64,000 bases of DNA, from the NCBI GenBank assembly GCA_033980235.1, contig CM067077.1, positions 1,919,501-1,983,500 on the forward strand, in the 5' to 3' direction. The stretch comes from Diadema setosum. Its lineage: Eukaryota > Echinodermata > Echinoidea > Diadematoida > Diadematidae. Both the position numbers and the translations under genes were made by a program. Each line of letters begins with the position of its first letter. The first letter of the stretch is position 1. Shown in pieces: positions 50,472-63,545 of this stretch. The notes under the pieces were generated by a model. The model did not search any database and was not told the origin of the DNA. It saw only the letters and a list, made by a program, of their open reading frames with translations.

Positions 50472-52385
50472 ATATCCGTTAGATGAAGACAAAAATTTGC
50501 AATAATGTTATCAAATACAATAAATACAGTATACAAGAAGAGGAAGTTATTCGATTCACTCATCTTTCCTTTTCTGATATAAGACAGCGAAGCGATTTCA
50601 ATAAAACAATATTTGGGATCTAACGAACGAGAAGGCCTTATGTTATTAAAAGACAAAGACCGTACGAAATAGTTTTGGGAATTTGAAATAGACTCGTATT
50701 GTAGTTTCTTTTCAAAGGTTTTGAACAATGTGAAGTGGTTCTTGTGGGTAGAGCATTCCATAAATCAGGTCCCTAGTGTCTAAAGGATTTTTGAGCCGAT
50801 TCTTCGGTTATTCAAATAAAACATTATTTCGGATGTGTGTAGGATATGAATGGATGTTTTTGTTGTATGAAAATAACTGCTAAAACTTGAAGGAGTTAGT
50901 TTTCTGTGTGTTTAAACATATTCGTTGCTGTTTGAAAAGAGTCAGTAGCATCTAATTTGAGAGGGCTTTTTTTTTATTGGGAAGTAGAGGATCAATTTGT
51001 GTTATAAAAGTGGAATTTGTACAATAATAAACATTACTCTATTTGGATTTACCACAATTTCCCTCATATGAAATTGCAATATCATATAAGGTGTTATAGA
51101 GCATTAACGCGGATTTTGAGACAAGACATGCTTTACTTTACACAATATTCATGCTCTTTTGGGTAATTGTGAAAATATGTTAGCCTTATTATGAAATAAT
51201 TGTCAGTTATCACTCCTAAAAATGTAGTATATTGTTTTGGTGTCTATAGTAAACTATCAACCTTTATTTCATAATCAATATTCGGATTTACATTCGAGTA
51301 AGTAGTTTGAAATGCACAAAATTTGTCTGACCAGTATTCAGACATAATGTGTAGCATTTAAACGAAGATGATATTTTCTGCAGTATTGAATTTAATATCT
51401 GAATAAGGTTATGATGGTTCTTATGAGAAGCTTACACAGTACGCTGAACTGTGATCCACAAACATAAAAGAATTAAGAATCGATGAGTTAATTATGTCAT
51501 AAATTATTCTATATATATATATATATATATATGATTTATATTAATATATTTTTTATATAGAGGGCAATAATATGGTAAGGCGATTTTTTCTTGCGTTTTT
51601 GCAATAGTCCAGGCTTATACCATTCCATGTAGACATATTAAATACATCAACGTAGATGGAATTGGAAAAAAGATCACTTTGAGTAACTCCATACTTAATC
51701 TATCATTTCAACTTAAAATCTTGGACTAAAATGATATGATATTCATAATTCACTTTGTGTTGTCGTATTAAAGAATACTGTTTTAGTTTAATGGACGTGA
51801 TGGAAAGGAACATTATTTCAATGTATGTTTAAAGCTAAATCAGGTCTATTGAGAGGAAAAGCATGGGGATTTTACGATTCTATATCATTTATATTTATGT
51901 TATGATCAATATTTCTGTGTGATTTTACGTTATTGTTTAAGGCTATTATTTTCCATGTTAAATTAATCTCTCTCTCTCTCTCTCTCCTTTTTGCAGTTTT
52001 TGTGAATAATAAATTTTCTTAGATTTACGAATTATTTCATTGAGCTAATATTATGAGATTGTTTATACTAATAATCTGTAATATAATTCATATAACATAT
52101 TACGGGTCTTCAGTGAATTTGCTATTCCTCGTCTTATTATCCAATTGATCTTTGCGATTTTTTTTTATACACTGCTTTAATTGTTCACGAGAAGTATACT
52201 ATTGTTGTCATTTATTATTTTGATTTAGCTATAAACTCTTCTTAGTGTGTCCTGTTTACACCTTTTTCTTTACAAACATCCAACTACTGTTCATGTACTA
52301 AATCATCATTAAAGGCTGTTTCATTTTCAATACTTTCTTTCCTATGCACATTACTTACACGTGTTGCACGTGTTATATTTATGTA

Positions 52386-52437
<52 letters not shown>

Positions 52438-53955
52438 TATATATATATATATATATATATGCCACGATGCAAACATAAACCAAAGTTAAACATACACAAA
52501 CAGTAAACACACGCAGGTTGCCACCTGCCTCTGAACACAAAATGTCTCTGCAAAGCTTCGACCATGTAGAGCTTTATTGTTATAGCGTCATGCTTCGATA
52601 ACACTCGCATTTGATCGGGCACGTTCGTAAGCGTTTGCTCTAGCCGAGACCCGCAAAGTTTTCTCACGAGCAATCGATGTACAACAGCGCAGACGTCACA
52701 AATTGTGAACTTGTTTAGTGGGTAGAATCTGTTGAATCCTTCTCAATATCACGTGATTAATTCCCATGGACGATCACGGCGAAGGCAGCTGTCTGGAATT
52801 CGAACAACTGTGTGTTACTGTTTTACGTGAGTCAACCGCAAAATGGGGTCGTGGTGAGACATAGACTAAACATATTAATGGTTTTACAAGAAAAGACGCC
52901 AGAGACCTTTAGAATTCTACTAATTTTTATCAATATCTATATTAATTATATGATCTATTTCATACGGGAAACATTGTGGACTTTGGAGTACAAGACACCA
53001 CGTGGAACACGATTTAAGACTCGCGGTGGTTACCAAAATTTTCGACCGAATTTTTGAGTATGCTGTATCCGAAAAATCCTGTTTCCACTTCACTGATTTT
53101 AACAGCATAATTTGGTATGAATAAATGGCTTCCAAGTTACCATGTATTGGCAATTTTTGATGACACATTTACTACTGAATTTGTAAACATACAATCTGAT
53201 CGGTGAATATTTCAAGGATATCAGTAGCCAACGACATTCAGTAGTATGCAGATAAGTGACCAAATATACAAATACTGACCGTAGTACTACCTCTGTAAAT
53301 TTCTAGGAAATTTATTTTAAAAGAGAAAATCCAATGTGATTCACAGTTTCAAGACAACCATGTTTATTACCTGATTACTGTTTGTTTTTAAGACTTTCGG
53401 GACATAATTATTTACGAATAAACTAGGTACATAAGTATTGCAGGATTTTAGAAGACAAAACCACAATGAACTTGTTCTTAAACGATACCGACCAGGCATC
53501 TTGAACGTAATTTTCAAGCGGCATTAAAACTTGGACAAGTGGTGGCAGGTCAGTGTTTAAGGAAAGCCATAATTATTTCAGTATTATGATCTAGGACCAA
53601 AAGTGACTTAAAGGTTATACTTAAAAAAATATCCGCAATTTATTAGTATGTTTATTGATGCTTCCTATATGTTTACATGAAGCATGCAAAACGATTTCTA
53701 CTACATGAACGAATGGGTCTATCTGGTAACGAATTTACAATCTTAAAAAGACAAGAGTTTAGTATTAAAAGAAACTGTGGACATGATTAAATATTCGTCT
53801 TCCTGTTTTTGCCTTTGTTTTTTTTTATCTACTTCTTCTTCAGGAGATCTAGTTCAGTAAATCAAAGTAATCATTATCCAATGAGATGAATGTGTAGTTT
53901 TTCAGGTCATTCCCGGAAAAAAAAAAAAGTAAAGACACTTACGATCTTCACGATC
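50472..53955. other. Noncoding, AT-rich
   Basis: About 3.5 kb with low GC, AT arrays at 51509-51532 and 52389-52460, and a CT run at 51968-51987. No exon is supported. The Tyr/Ile frame at 52284-52673 is an AT-repeat artefact. Confidence 0.55.
52389..52460. repeat. (AT)n array
   Basis: About 70 bp of AT, interrupted once by AATTAT. Confidence 0.95.
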
Positions 53956-54346
53956 TTAAACGGTGTGTACAGTTCTGGTCGAGGTGAGGATTTAGCTTTT
54001 AACGTTTTGCGAGATATTCAGAAACCACTCTATGAGATGTCAAAGAGCATGCAGTTCTCAGGGGTATCAAAAGTTTATTTGATGAAAATCGGTTTTGAAA
54101 TGGCTGAGATATCCAAAAACAAGGTGAAACAAAGAGATCCTAGTAAAGTTGTGGCATGTCGCCTTTTATTATTAGCACTTTTTTGGATATCTCAGCCATT
54201 TAAAAACCAATTTTCATCAAATAAACATTGAATCCTTCTTAAAATTACATGCTCTTTCATATTTCATAAGAGGCTTTTCATTATCTCACTTAGGAATGTT
54301 CAAAACATGAATCCCCACCTCAACCAGTACTGTACAGTCCCTTTAA
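53956..54346 (-). mobile_element. 391-bp fold-back MITE (TTAA ends), inverted copy
   Basis: Ends TTAAACGGTGTGTACAGTTC and CAGTACTGTACAGTCCCTTTAA. The halves fold back on each other, around AAATGGCTGAGATATCCAAA and its complement. It is the reverse complement of the element at 60603-60993, with the same 391-bp length and only scattered differences by eye. The 113-codon frame over it is an accident of the repeat. Confidence 0.9.
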
Positions 54347-56972
54347 AATAGAAATACAAATTTAGTGCAGGTTAAGTATAAACAAAGCAGGATTCTCAAG
54401 AAAAAGCAAGAAGCTGACTTAAAACAATACAAGTTTCATAGTTGTTTCTTGTTTTCCCCACAACTATAATTTTATAAATTGATCTCTTTGTTTAAGTCAA
54501 TTGATACGTGGTTTCATTGCTTTTACAGGCATTACACTGGAGACAAATGACTCTCGTACACGTGTTGTGATAGACTTATATTTCCGCTGTTGCATATTTA
54601 GATCTTTTTTTGTGTGTGTTTGATCCTAAAATAGGCAACTGTAAATTTTGAACTAAATGTCCTAAATATCCTATAATGTTGTTATTATACACACACATGG
54701 TTATCATTTCAGTGTTATGATTACCAGTTTCTATTATCACACGGCCCCGATTGCACATCATGTTTATTAAAGTGTTTTGGATCAAAGACCTTGTAAGAGC
54801 TCGAAACCCGATGGTATTACAACTTCTTGCGAAGAGAATTTGTAGATTTCTTTGCCAAAGTTGTATATACAGTACATGGTTCATTACAATTCAGTGTAAA
54901 GTGTAAAGATTTCTTCTGTCTCTGAAAATGATGTTTGTCGATGCCTATGACTGCTTAATGATTGCAAGTTTGTGATTGGACTGCATTCTAAAAGCTACAC
55001 TTTGTAGCAGTTCCCCCCCCCCATTTTCTATGTCCTACATCTTTTCTTTGATAGGATTCAGTTACAGTTTGCCCATGTATCTCTTCAAACTACAAGTATG
55101 TTTTGACTTATTGTAAGAAAAAAAAATGATCTGCATTAATTTCATTCGAATATGCAAAAGTCAAATTGTACTATTTTTTTTAATATGAAAATGTATTTTG
55201 TACTGTATACTTTTATCGGAAATGAAATAAAATGACATGAAAGTAGCTGAAACATAAATTGCGTTAGATGTTAGATGTACTACTTTACTGGATGCATGAC
55301 CATGATGACAGCCAGTAATTTGTGCATTATGCCGATAATTTGCGTATTCATTATATTGCTGAATACATTGTACTTCGTGTGAACAATGTGTTAACACGTT
55401 ATATATTACCTCGATTTCACAATATGAGTGAAGATAATGTTAAGAATGTTAAGAAAGTGTTAAGAATTCAAGGATAATAGTAGCTTAGAAGAGTTCAAAA
55501 AGTGATGTTTTGGCAGTGATTATTTCGTTTTTGAAAATCAGATGGTCTTAATTACCCTAGGAATTCCTTTGCATATCAAACATTTTTTTTTACTTGAATT
55601 ATGCGAGAGGTTGCGCTGTCACTGTGCAATGCCGCTAGAAATCACAGTTTCCATCAGTTTGCAACTGACCATAACATCCACAGTTTCTGTTCTAGTTTTC
55701 ACTTTAGGAAAGTCGAAACTTGGGAATGATATGGCAGTTGTCTAACGGAGCCTTGATATTGGACTATATGGAAAACAGTGCAAAAATAATTTACGTACAG
55801 TAAATTTCCTTGTTTTTGCTTCAACTTGGAAAAAAAAACCCATAATATGCACTTTGAAAGTTATCTTCCAAAATAAGAATCAGTGCATAGCGTGAATCAA
55901 AACAAAATGAACTGACAATTAATGAAGATTTCATGCATGCAATTTCATGTATTGTGTACAGTTTTGTACTGTTAGCTTATAGAGAAAGAATTCGAAATTG
56001 ATGTAGAAACGGGCGGATCCGCATATGATTGTTTGTTTATGTGTGTGAGAGAGAGTGTGTGTTTTTGTTTGTTTGTTTGTTTGTCTTTTGGCAACTGTAT
56101 ACTTCTGAATTCAAAGCAAATCGAAACTCGAAATTTAATTTGCCTGTAATGTGATAGCTTTCGCCTTCTTCCCTTCCTTTTTCTCTTTCATTAGTTCCCT
56201 CATAAAAGCCTCCTTGTTACTTCCTCTTCTTTAATCCAATAATCTTCTTGATAAAAGAAATATACTTCTTGTCAGTATCACTATCATTGTTATCGTCTTG
56301 GGGTTTGTTTGTTTATTTGTTGTTGTTGTTGTTGTTTGTTTGTTTTTTGCATATTCACTTTGATCTTTTTTGCAATGTTATAGATGGAAATAGTGTATAC
56401 ACATTTTCCTGTCTTCTGTTTTATCTGTGTTTTCATCTGTGATGGGGTCATTAATGAGCACTGATAACTAATGGAAGCATGACCCTTCACGCCCTTTCTC
56501 TGTTTGGTTGTGTGGGTGCATATACGGTGTATGCCCCATGACACTGTGGGTACACATGGCGCCTTTCTTCACGGGGGCCATTCTCCGAAAAGTGGCGCCA
56601 AAGGGCATTTTTGTGTCTCCACCCTTCTCTTGGCCATAAAGCACGATTTTTTTCATCAGGAAACCATTTTTTTACTTTTATTTATACTAGAGAATATAAT
56701 GAGTAAAATTAGAATCAATTCAGGTCACAGCACCTCATGAAAAAATTATACTCGACAGCATGACATATGTATATGTTGATTTTACCCATGTCTCCAGCAA
56801 ACTCTGTGATTATATTTCACGCTCCCGCTCTTTACTGTAATATCAGAACTTTATGTTTTGCTCACTAATTTATAGTGCCTTCGGTGCCTAAATTAAAAAG
56901 CATAATGCTTAGCGAAAAAAGATTGGTATATTTTTTTCTGCGATCTTAGCGAAGGTGTCTCCAAATCTCCGT
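54347..56972. other. Noncoding, no gene recognised
   Basis: About 2.6 kb, AT-rich, with TTTG and GTTT runs near 56063-56082 and 56310-56346. Nothing further is supported. Confidence 0.55.
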
Positions 56973-57331
56973 AAGATACGTTACTTTTTGTATGACGCCC
57001 TAAAAAATATGAAGACAATAAAGCAGTGGTATGTATTTCGGTGTAAGTGAATGAAGTCCATTTCAAGATTATATAAATACAAACAGTGTATTCTGAAACT
57101 CTATAATAATAAATATATTCAGACACAAAGTTTGAAATTGTGTATGTTACGATAAACGAAAATAAGATACGTTACTGAAACTTTGCTCTATTACAGAAAA
57201 AATACTTTGTTGACAAAGTTATAATGCATTTTTCTTTAAAGCACCATACATTGCTTGTATTCATACAGAAGAGTTATGAAAGAAAAGGTTGTTATTTCGT
57301 GAAAACATAAGGTTGACCATTAAGGCCGTCA

Positions 57332-57372
57332 AATACGTTACCGTCAAATACGTTACCGTCATATACGTTACC
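57332..57372. repeat. 16-bp tandem repeat
   Basis: Three units of about 16 bp carrying AAATACGTTACCGTC (57332, 57348, 57363), the densest part of the TACGTTAC cluster. Confidence 0.85.
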
Positions 57373-57418
57373 GCATAAAGTCACAGATATGTAAATATAA
57401 ATATTATCTGTGCATCAA

Positions 57419-57576
57419 CTAGGCGCAACGCTCTTTGCGCTCATTCTTTAATTTTGTAAATGGTTCTCCGCTCTTCAAAGCACGGCGGCCACTTTGAGCG
57501 TGATATGTTGCATTACATTTAGTACGGAGAGTCTGAGGGAGATGTAAGGCTTCTCGCCGTTTGTTATTCGTCCCAG
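57419..57576 (-). other. GC-richer patch with a minus-strand open frame
   Basis: Within very AT-rich DNA, this 160-bp patch is GC-richer and open on the minus strand, up to TAG at 57419. It is preceded by an acceptor-like CCAACCACGCAG. The encoded peptide is basic (RREALHLPQTLRTKC, then SGRRALKSGEPFTKLKNERK). I recognise no family. It may be a remnant exon of a transposon or host gene, or chance. Confidence 0.15.
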
Positions 57577-57843
57577 CTGCGTGGTTGGTAAGAATTTTCA
57601 TTTTTGAATATTTATCTATTATTTGACTACTCACAATGACACATTTAAGAGTTATTTAATGTTGATGGAACAGTTATAGGGCTTAAAGACATATTGCGTA
57701 TGCATGATATTGTTTCATGTGTTGTGATAGCTCGCATGTACGTTAGAATATTACCCAGCATTGGCACGGTAACGTATCTTACCCGACTCGTAACGAATCT
57801 TATTGGATGATAATGTCCTGTTCTTACGTACACGACGACTATA

Positions 57844-57849
<6 letters not shown>

Positions 57850-57919
<70 letters not shown>

Positions 57920-57920
57920 T
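57850..57920. repeat. (AT)n array
   Basis: About 70 bp of AT with a single AATA break. Confidence 0.95.
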
Positions 57921-59130
57921 ATTAAACAATGTACATTGATTATAAAACTCCCATGCTGATATTTTCCCTCTCTGTCTCTCGTGTATTTTAGAAAGAAAAA
58001 GACATGGGTAAAACGCTTGCTGAGGTATACAGAAGGCCTACAGAGAGAGAGAAAGAAAAAGAGTGACCCCACGTTTCTAGCAAAGGAGCGGAAAAGACAA
58101 ATCCAATATCTCGTTCCTGTTTCTGATCACGACATATCTAATCTGGAAAAAGGAAAATAATGACGTGCTTAAATTTCATTTTTTCTTTTTGGAAAACGTT
58201 TCTTTTTGAAATGAACAAATTAATGACGTAATCTCCTCACATTTTTCTACACATTTTATTTTCAGACATCCTCAAAATGTCATATATCAGATATCATACA
58301 GGATAAAGCTTTCCTTCTATTAATCCAGAATGTATGAGAGATTGTTATGACATATCTTGATATAAGCGTATGGTTTTTGCCTGTATTCTGCAAAAAAGTA
58401 AGAATTTCCAAAATATCATGTATAACATATAATGACAAATTATGAGCGGATGACATCAACGACTTGCTCATTAGAATATTCATAAAGACTGGTCTAGAAA
58501 TGTTTTCTGAAAATGTGAAATTTAGAAATATAATATATTATCTTCTCTACTTGTTACTCGGTATGTATTTTTTTTTCCTCTTCGTTCTTAAATCATATCA
58601 ATTTCTGACCCGGATTTTTCCTTAAATATACTTGCCACATTATTGTACAGGGGCAACGTAATGTTAATTGTCAACTGATGTACGTGGAAGGAGAATATTT
58701 TCGATTCCTTAATCTAGTTGTTTTGTCTTGGCTCTCTATGAATGTACAAAAATATGAAAATGTGGAATACGTCAATATAGTGTAAGCTTTAATAAATATA
58801 CCAAAATATTTGAGTGGATGATGAATCAGATGTGTTAATGCAAAGAAGTCTTACTTGAGAGTTCTGTCGGTTACGTTATTACCACCATTACCTAAAGTAT
58901 TGCTCCATGGCTTCTTTTTAAAACAAATTTCATGACAGGACATGTGGAAATACATTAATACATTATACAAAGCTTCTGACACCTATATGTAACATGACTA
59001 CTTGCTGGGAATGAAATCTTTTATACTATTTTAGAAAGTTCTTTTGGGTCTTTTTGTTAGGAGCAGAGCCGAAACACATGTAGCCCAAGTGAAATAACAT
59101 TGTATTTATAAGATTAAACTGTCAGCAGTC

Positions 59131-59950
59131 AAATACGTTACCTTTATATGTTAGAAGTTATATATTTGTCTGTACACTCGGAGCTATATTTCATCATGTT
59201 GTTCCAAAATGAATGATGTTGCATATCTAATCATGAGTTAACAGAGGGACAGAGCTACATAATAGGCCGTACATTGTCTATTAGAAATCAAAAGTTTCTG
59301 TCATTATATTTGAAACAGAATTATAATTACGTTTCGAGATAACTTTGTTTGTGTATATGTTATCAATTAATAATTTTACTAACAGAACTATGTCAAATAG
59401 ATTATCCGGGGTTATAATTATGTTCTAGGTGGCTATAACATTTTGATGTAAGACAATATGCAAGGGTGAGTTTATCATCATGTTACTTTATAAGTCACAG
59501 TAACAAAATTTCGTATGGTATAGTGATGTCTGTCAGATACGTTACCATATCGACATTACCGTATATATCTTCTTTGCACTCGTATAGGTATGAATTTGAT
59601 GATATTCGTCCCCCTTAATAATGTCAGATATCTAATCAATGAGTTAATAGAAGGGAATGGACTATTATACATTTTAAATCAAATCTTAGTCATACATTTC
59701 AAACAGAACATGATTATGTTATTGCGTTGATTTTGTTTAATGCATGCACATAATGCTATTGATGATGATGAATATATGACTTTGTATTACTGAGCAGTGT
59801 TAAGACTATTAACTAGGGTCATAAATATGAATGTTCAAGGTTGATAATTCATTTGGGTCTAAGATATAATGCAAGATTGAGTTTATCGTCATCTTGAGAT
59901 AGAAATCACAGTAACGAAATTTTGTGGAAGAAGTATGTAAGATACGTTAC
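59131..59950. repeat. Diverged tandem duplication, about 405-bp unit
   Basis: Two units, about 59131-59535 and 59536-59940, share ordered blocks: TACGTTACC at the start, ATATCTAATCAATGAGTTAA near +100, AAACAGAA..ATTATGTT near +185, and TGCAAG.TTGAGTTTATC and CACAGTAAC.AAATTT.GT near the end. A third motif copy at 59943 starts DNA that no longer matches. There is no coding content. Confidence 0.7.
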
Positions 59951-60602
59951 CATTTTTCTCTTTCCTTGTGATTCAAAATGTATAAAATCTGCTGTAAAGT
60001 TTCCTTGAAATTAGCTTTCTTTGATAATTTCAGTACATATGTATGATTTTTATTACTGTGTCAAAGCAATATAAGATCAAAGTGTATTAGAGATATTAAT
60101 TGCAATTTATGGTTGTGTATTTTCTACGAAAAAATATATATATTTTTAAGCTGATTTTGACTTACAGGCTTCAAACGTCAATCGTTTTTTTACATCTGGA
60201 CCGATCAAAGTTCAAGAATTACTTTTTAATCATGTGCGCATATTAGTTACGTTTGCATTGAAATAGATATTTACATTGATGGTCCACAGATGATACATCC
60301 ATAGCCATTTTCTTGTCTAAGGCCTGATGGTAACGTATCTGACGGGTGGTAAAAACTATGAAAAAATGTGTTCAAGTTCAATGCTATTTCTTGAAAAATG
60401 TGTTGGTGTCAAAAATCACCCGTTGGTTGTTATGTGTTTTCAAAGTATTAAAGTTTCTGAATTCAAATGAGTTTCATGACTTTTTTAAAGTCGAAATTTC
60501 ATAGTTTGTCCAACCCTGTTGGTGCCCTTTTGTGGAGAACGGCCCACTATTGAGTAAGCGCATCATGACCCGTCACTGGGACACTCCGAGCCCGGCCCCC
60601 TG

Positions 60603-60993
60603 TTAAAGGGACTGTACAGTACTGGTTGAGGTAGGGGTTCATGTTTTGAACATTCCTAAGTGAGATAATGAAAAACCTCTTATGAAATATGAAAGAACAT
60701 GTAATATTAAGAAGGATTCAGCGTTTATTTGATGAAAATTGGTTTTCAAATGGCTGAGATATCCAAAAAAGTGCTAATAATAAAAGGCGACATGCCCCAA
60801 CTTTATTAGGATCTCTTTGTTTCTCCTTGTTTTTGGATATCTCAGCCATTTCAAAACCGATTTTCATCGAATAAACTTTTGATACGCCTTAGAACTGCAT
60901 GCTCTTTGACATCTCATAGAGTGGTTTCTGAATATCTCGCAAAATGTTAAAAGCTAAATCTACACCTCGACCAGAACTGTACACACCCTTTAA
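60603..60993 (+). mobile_element. 391-bp fold-back MITE (TTAA ends)
   Basis: Starts TTAAAGGGACTGTACAGTAC and ends GAACTGTACACACCCTTTAA. The arms are nearly the full half-length, for example AAATGGCTGAGATATCCAAA against TTTGGATATCTCAGCCATTT. The centre has AAAGGCGACATGCC. No ORF. It is the same family and length as the copy at 53956, in opposite orientation. Confidence 0.9.
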
Positions 60994-61030
60994 TCTCTGA
61001 CGGTACACAGTGTGGAGTTGGAGCTTCGTC

Positions 61031-61033
<3 letters not shown>

Positions 61034-61067
<34 letters not shown>

Positions 61068-61100
61068 GTGTGTGTGTGTGTTTGTGTGTGTGTATGTGTG
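61034..61100. repeat. (GT)n microsatellite
   Basis: Imperfect GT units with CGT and TTT breaks. The Cys-Val frame is an artefact. Confidence 0.95.
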
Positions 61101-61472
61101 TTGGTTGGTTGTCTGTGCGTGTACGCTTGAATGTGGGTGAGAGTGTGTCCGTATGTTTACCATGTTTTGTCCCTTCTTTTGTTTTGATATAGCTGTAATC
61201 CGCCTTGTTATTGTTATGTTATTTTGTTGTTATTATTAATGGAAGTGAGTGTATCTCCGGTGCATCCCGGATCAGGGCGTGACTCACGAGGCACCTGTTA
61301 CCGCTTTCGATGGTATCCCGCCCCTACTCGACACGATATCATAACCCTAGCTCTTTATTTACATATTTCTAGGCATGTACGAAAATAGTCTCGCTCTTTA
61401 CCTGCTCAGAGGTATAAACAAAAACAGACGTAAGAGTTGTCGCTAATTATCTCAAAGGAATATTCAGACAAT

Positions 61473-61489
61473 GGGGGGGGGGGGGGGGG
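61473..61489. repeat. Poly(G) run
   Basis: Seventeen consecutive G. Confidence 0.95.
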
Positions 61490-62712
61490 CACTTGAAAAG
61501 AAATAAAAAAGACCTAAGTCGATTTGTAGTTAATATTTTTGGCGGTTTCCTTCTATTATTCCTTTTTTTTTTCTTATGAAGGTGATTTCAAAGTTATCCA
61601 CGTAAGTATTGATCAAGGAACATGCAAACAATCAAACAAACAGACGAAAGAACGAATAAAAGCCGGACACAGCACTTTAGTCTACTACAGATTGTAATGT
61701 GGTTAAATTTGCTGTCTAACAAACATAAATACATCAAGGCAGGTAATTTGATAGGCTATTACGATTTTCTCAATGATTGTTTCGTCACACAGACAACTCC
61801 TGTACATCACAATGAAACATAGACACACTCTTACACGAGGACTATGTGCTACAAAGACTGAAGGTGTGAGCAATAGTGGCGTATTAAAAAGAAAACCAGA
61901 AAGCCATATGGATTGTGTGCCAAACTGGTCACAAGTGATCGAGTACTGAACACGAGGCCAGCTTCCAAGTTACCATGGCAACGCAATGTTCTGACGCTCT
62001 CATCAAAGGCCTGCGAGTGGCTCGCTGAAATCAAGATTGGCCACGGAAATCGGTCAAAACGGCTGATGCGAGAAAATTAGCCCCTGGGATTACATCTTTG
62101 ACAAATTACAAATCTGCACGTTATCTGCTTATAATTTTGATCGGGAGTGACAGCGTAACAGGTGACTGACGGGCTAAAAAGTGCATCGATACGGCCACGA
62201 ATAAAGGCAACCAGAACTGTCATTGAACGCACAATTAGATCGGTGGATAGGCACAACAGTAAAAAACAAAACAACACAAAAGAAAACAAAACAGACACCA
62301 ACTGGTCATAAGATAATAGAACGATAGGGTAACATGAGTGCAAAGAGAAAGGGCAAATACATAATTACGACACAAAGTTCAATCCCCTTTCATTCTTCCT
62401 TCAGCAGACGTTGGTCCCAGAGTTGTTTGTCTGCAGAAAACATTTCACACAATTTAGAAGTACATACATTACACATAAAACTTAAAATTATATTGCTATG
62501 TTATTGAGTGTGGCGTGTTTTGATCAAAATGTATGCACTGTTTACTGTAGTATGAGAGCCATTCAAAGTACATGTACCGTCAAAGTTCGACGGAAAGACA
62601 CTATACGGTGCGGGCGTCTTTGTTTCAAACCACGTTCAGGAAACATGAATATTGTCACGGATTGTGGAGTGCGATTTCTACAAAAGCAAAACCAACACGC
62701 TACATGCTCTCA

Positions 62713-62831
62713 TGATAGATAGACAGATAGATAGATAGATAGATAGATAGATAGGTAGATAGATAGATAGACAGATAGATAGGTAGATAGATAGATAGAT
62801 AGATAGATAGATGGATAGATAGATGGATAGA
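62713..62831. repeat. (GATA)n array
   Basis: About 120 bp of GATA units with GACA, GGTA and GGAT variants. Confidence 0.95.
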
Positions 62832-63456
62832 GAAAATATATAAGAATTTGATGTGCTTATAACTTGCTATGCTTATCACGCTTATAGGACCTTCAAAATT
62901 TATTCAAGTTATTCTCGGGTTTACCAGTCTCAGGCATGGCAATTCCACACATTGGATTTTGGCGTGCCAGGGCTCGAGTTAATTGCTAACCGGAAACAAT
63001 CAAGCGTGATTAGTGAAAAACAAATGGTGTGTGAGTCATGAATGGGATCTGTGTGTGAGCGAGAATGACATGATCAGACACACTCGTCATCTTATCGAGC
63101 ACTGTCTGCGAATCAAAAAGCAGATAAGAACATCGAACTCAGTTCCGTCAAAAAGGGGTGAACGTTACTTCAACTATCACTCTTTCTCCCAACACAATAT
63201 ATGCAATTCAAGTAAACAGAAATTACTTTGAATTATTTCCAAAAAAAGAGCTGCTTTTTATTACAATCACTAAAATCTAAATTTATTTACAACAATCTGG
63301 AATCAAGTAGCCGTTTTTCTGCTATTCAGCATTTGTTTCCTGTACTTAAAGAATCATTCTCCAACTGCAGTAGGTTTTTACGGTACTACGCAATCTTGCC
63401 AATCTTCGCAAGCTTTATGATTATAGTTGTTTGTTATCTGGTATTTTCGTATGTGA
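62832..63456. other. Noncoding, no gene recognised
   Basis: About 600 bp. Frames up to 126 codons run into the GT array and have no domain. Confidence 0.5.
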
Positions 63457-63470
63457 GTGTGTGTGTGTGT

Positions 63471-63544
<74 letters not shown>
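63457..63544. repeat. (GT)n microsatellite
   Basis: About 43 GT units with one TAT break. It is the longest GT array in the window. Confidence 0.95.

Positions 63545-63545
<1 letters not shown>

Larger units (their letters stand above)
56973..60343. repeat. Cluster of AGATACGTTACC motifs, possible unknown element
   Basis: Ten TACGTTAC words (either strand) occur here: 56977, 57168, 57334, 57350, 57365, 57769 (inverse), 59134, 59539, 59943 and 60330 (inverse). The longest shared form is GTCAGATACGTTACC, at 59532-59546 and, inverted, at 60329-60343. The outermost motifs face each other (AAGATACGTTAC at the left, GGTAACGTATCTGAC at the right). The interval is AT-rich. It contains an AT array, a short 16-bp tandem, a ~405-bp tandem duplication and one GC-richer patch. 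It could be a transposon with subterminal repeats or a decaying tandem repeat. Confidence 0.5.
60994..62712. other. Noncoding, with microsatellites
   Basis: Contains a GT array (61034-61100) and a 17-G run (61473-61489). No gene is recognised. Confidence 0.55.

Noticed and set aside
53890..54231. 113-codon frame that looks protein-like
   Set aside because: It lies almost wholly inside a fold-back MITE; the other copy of the element gives different frames.
57332..57372. Possible CRISPR-like short repeats
   Set aside because: Units of 16 bp abut each other with no unique spacers, in a eukaryotic sequence.
60990..61200. Cys/Val-rich frame over the GT array
   Set aside because: Microsatellite translation without a signal of coding.
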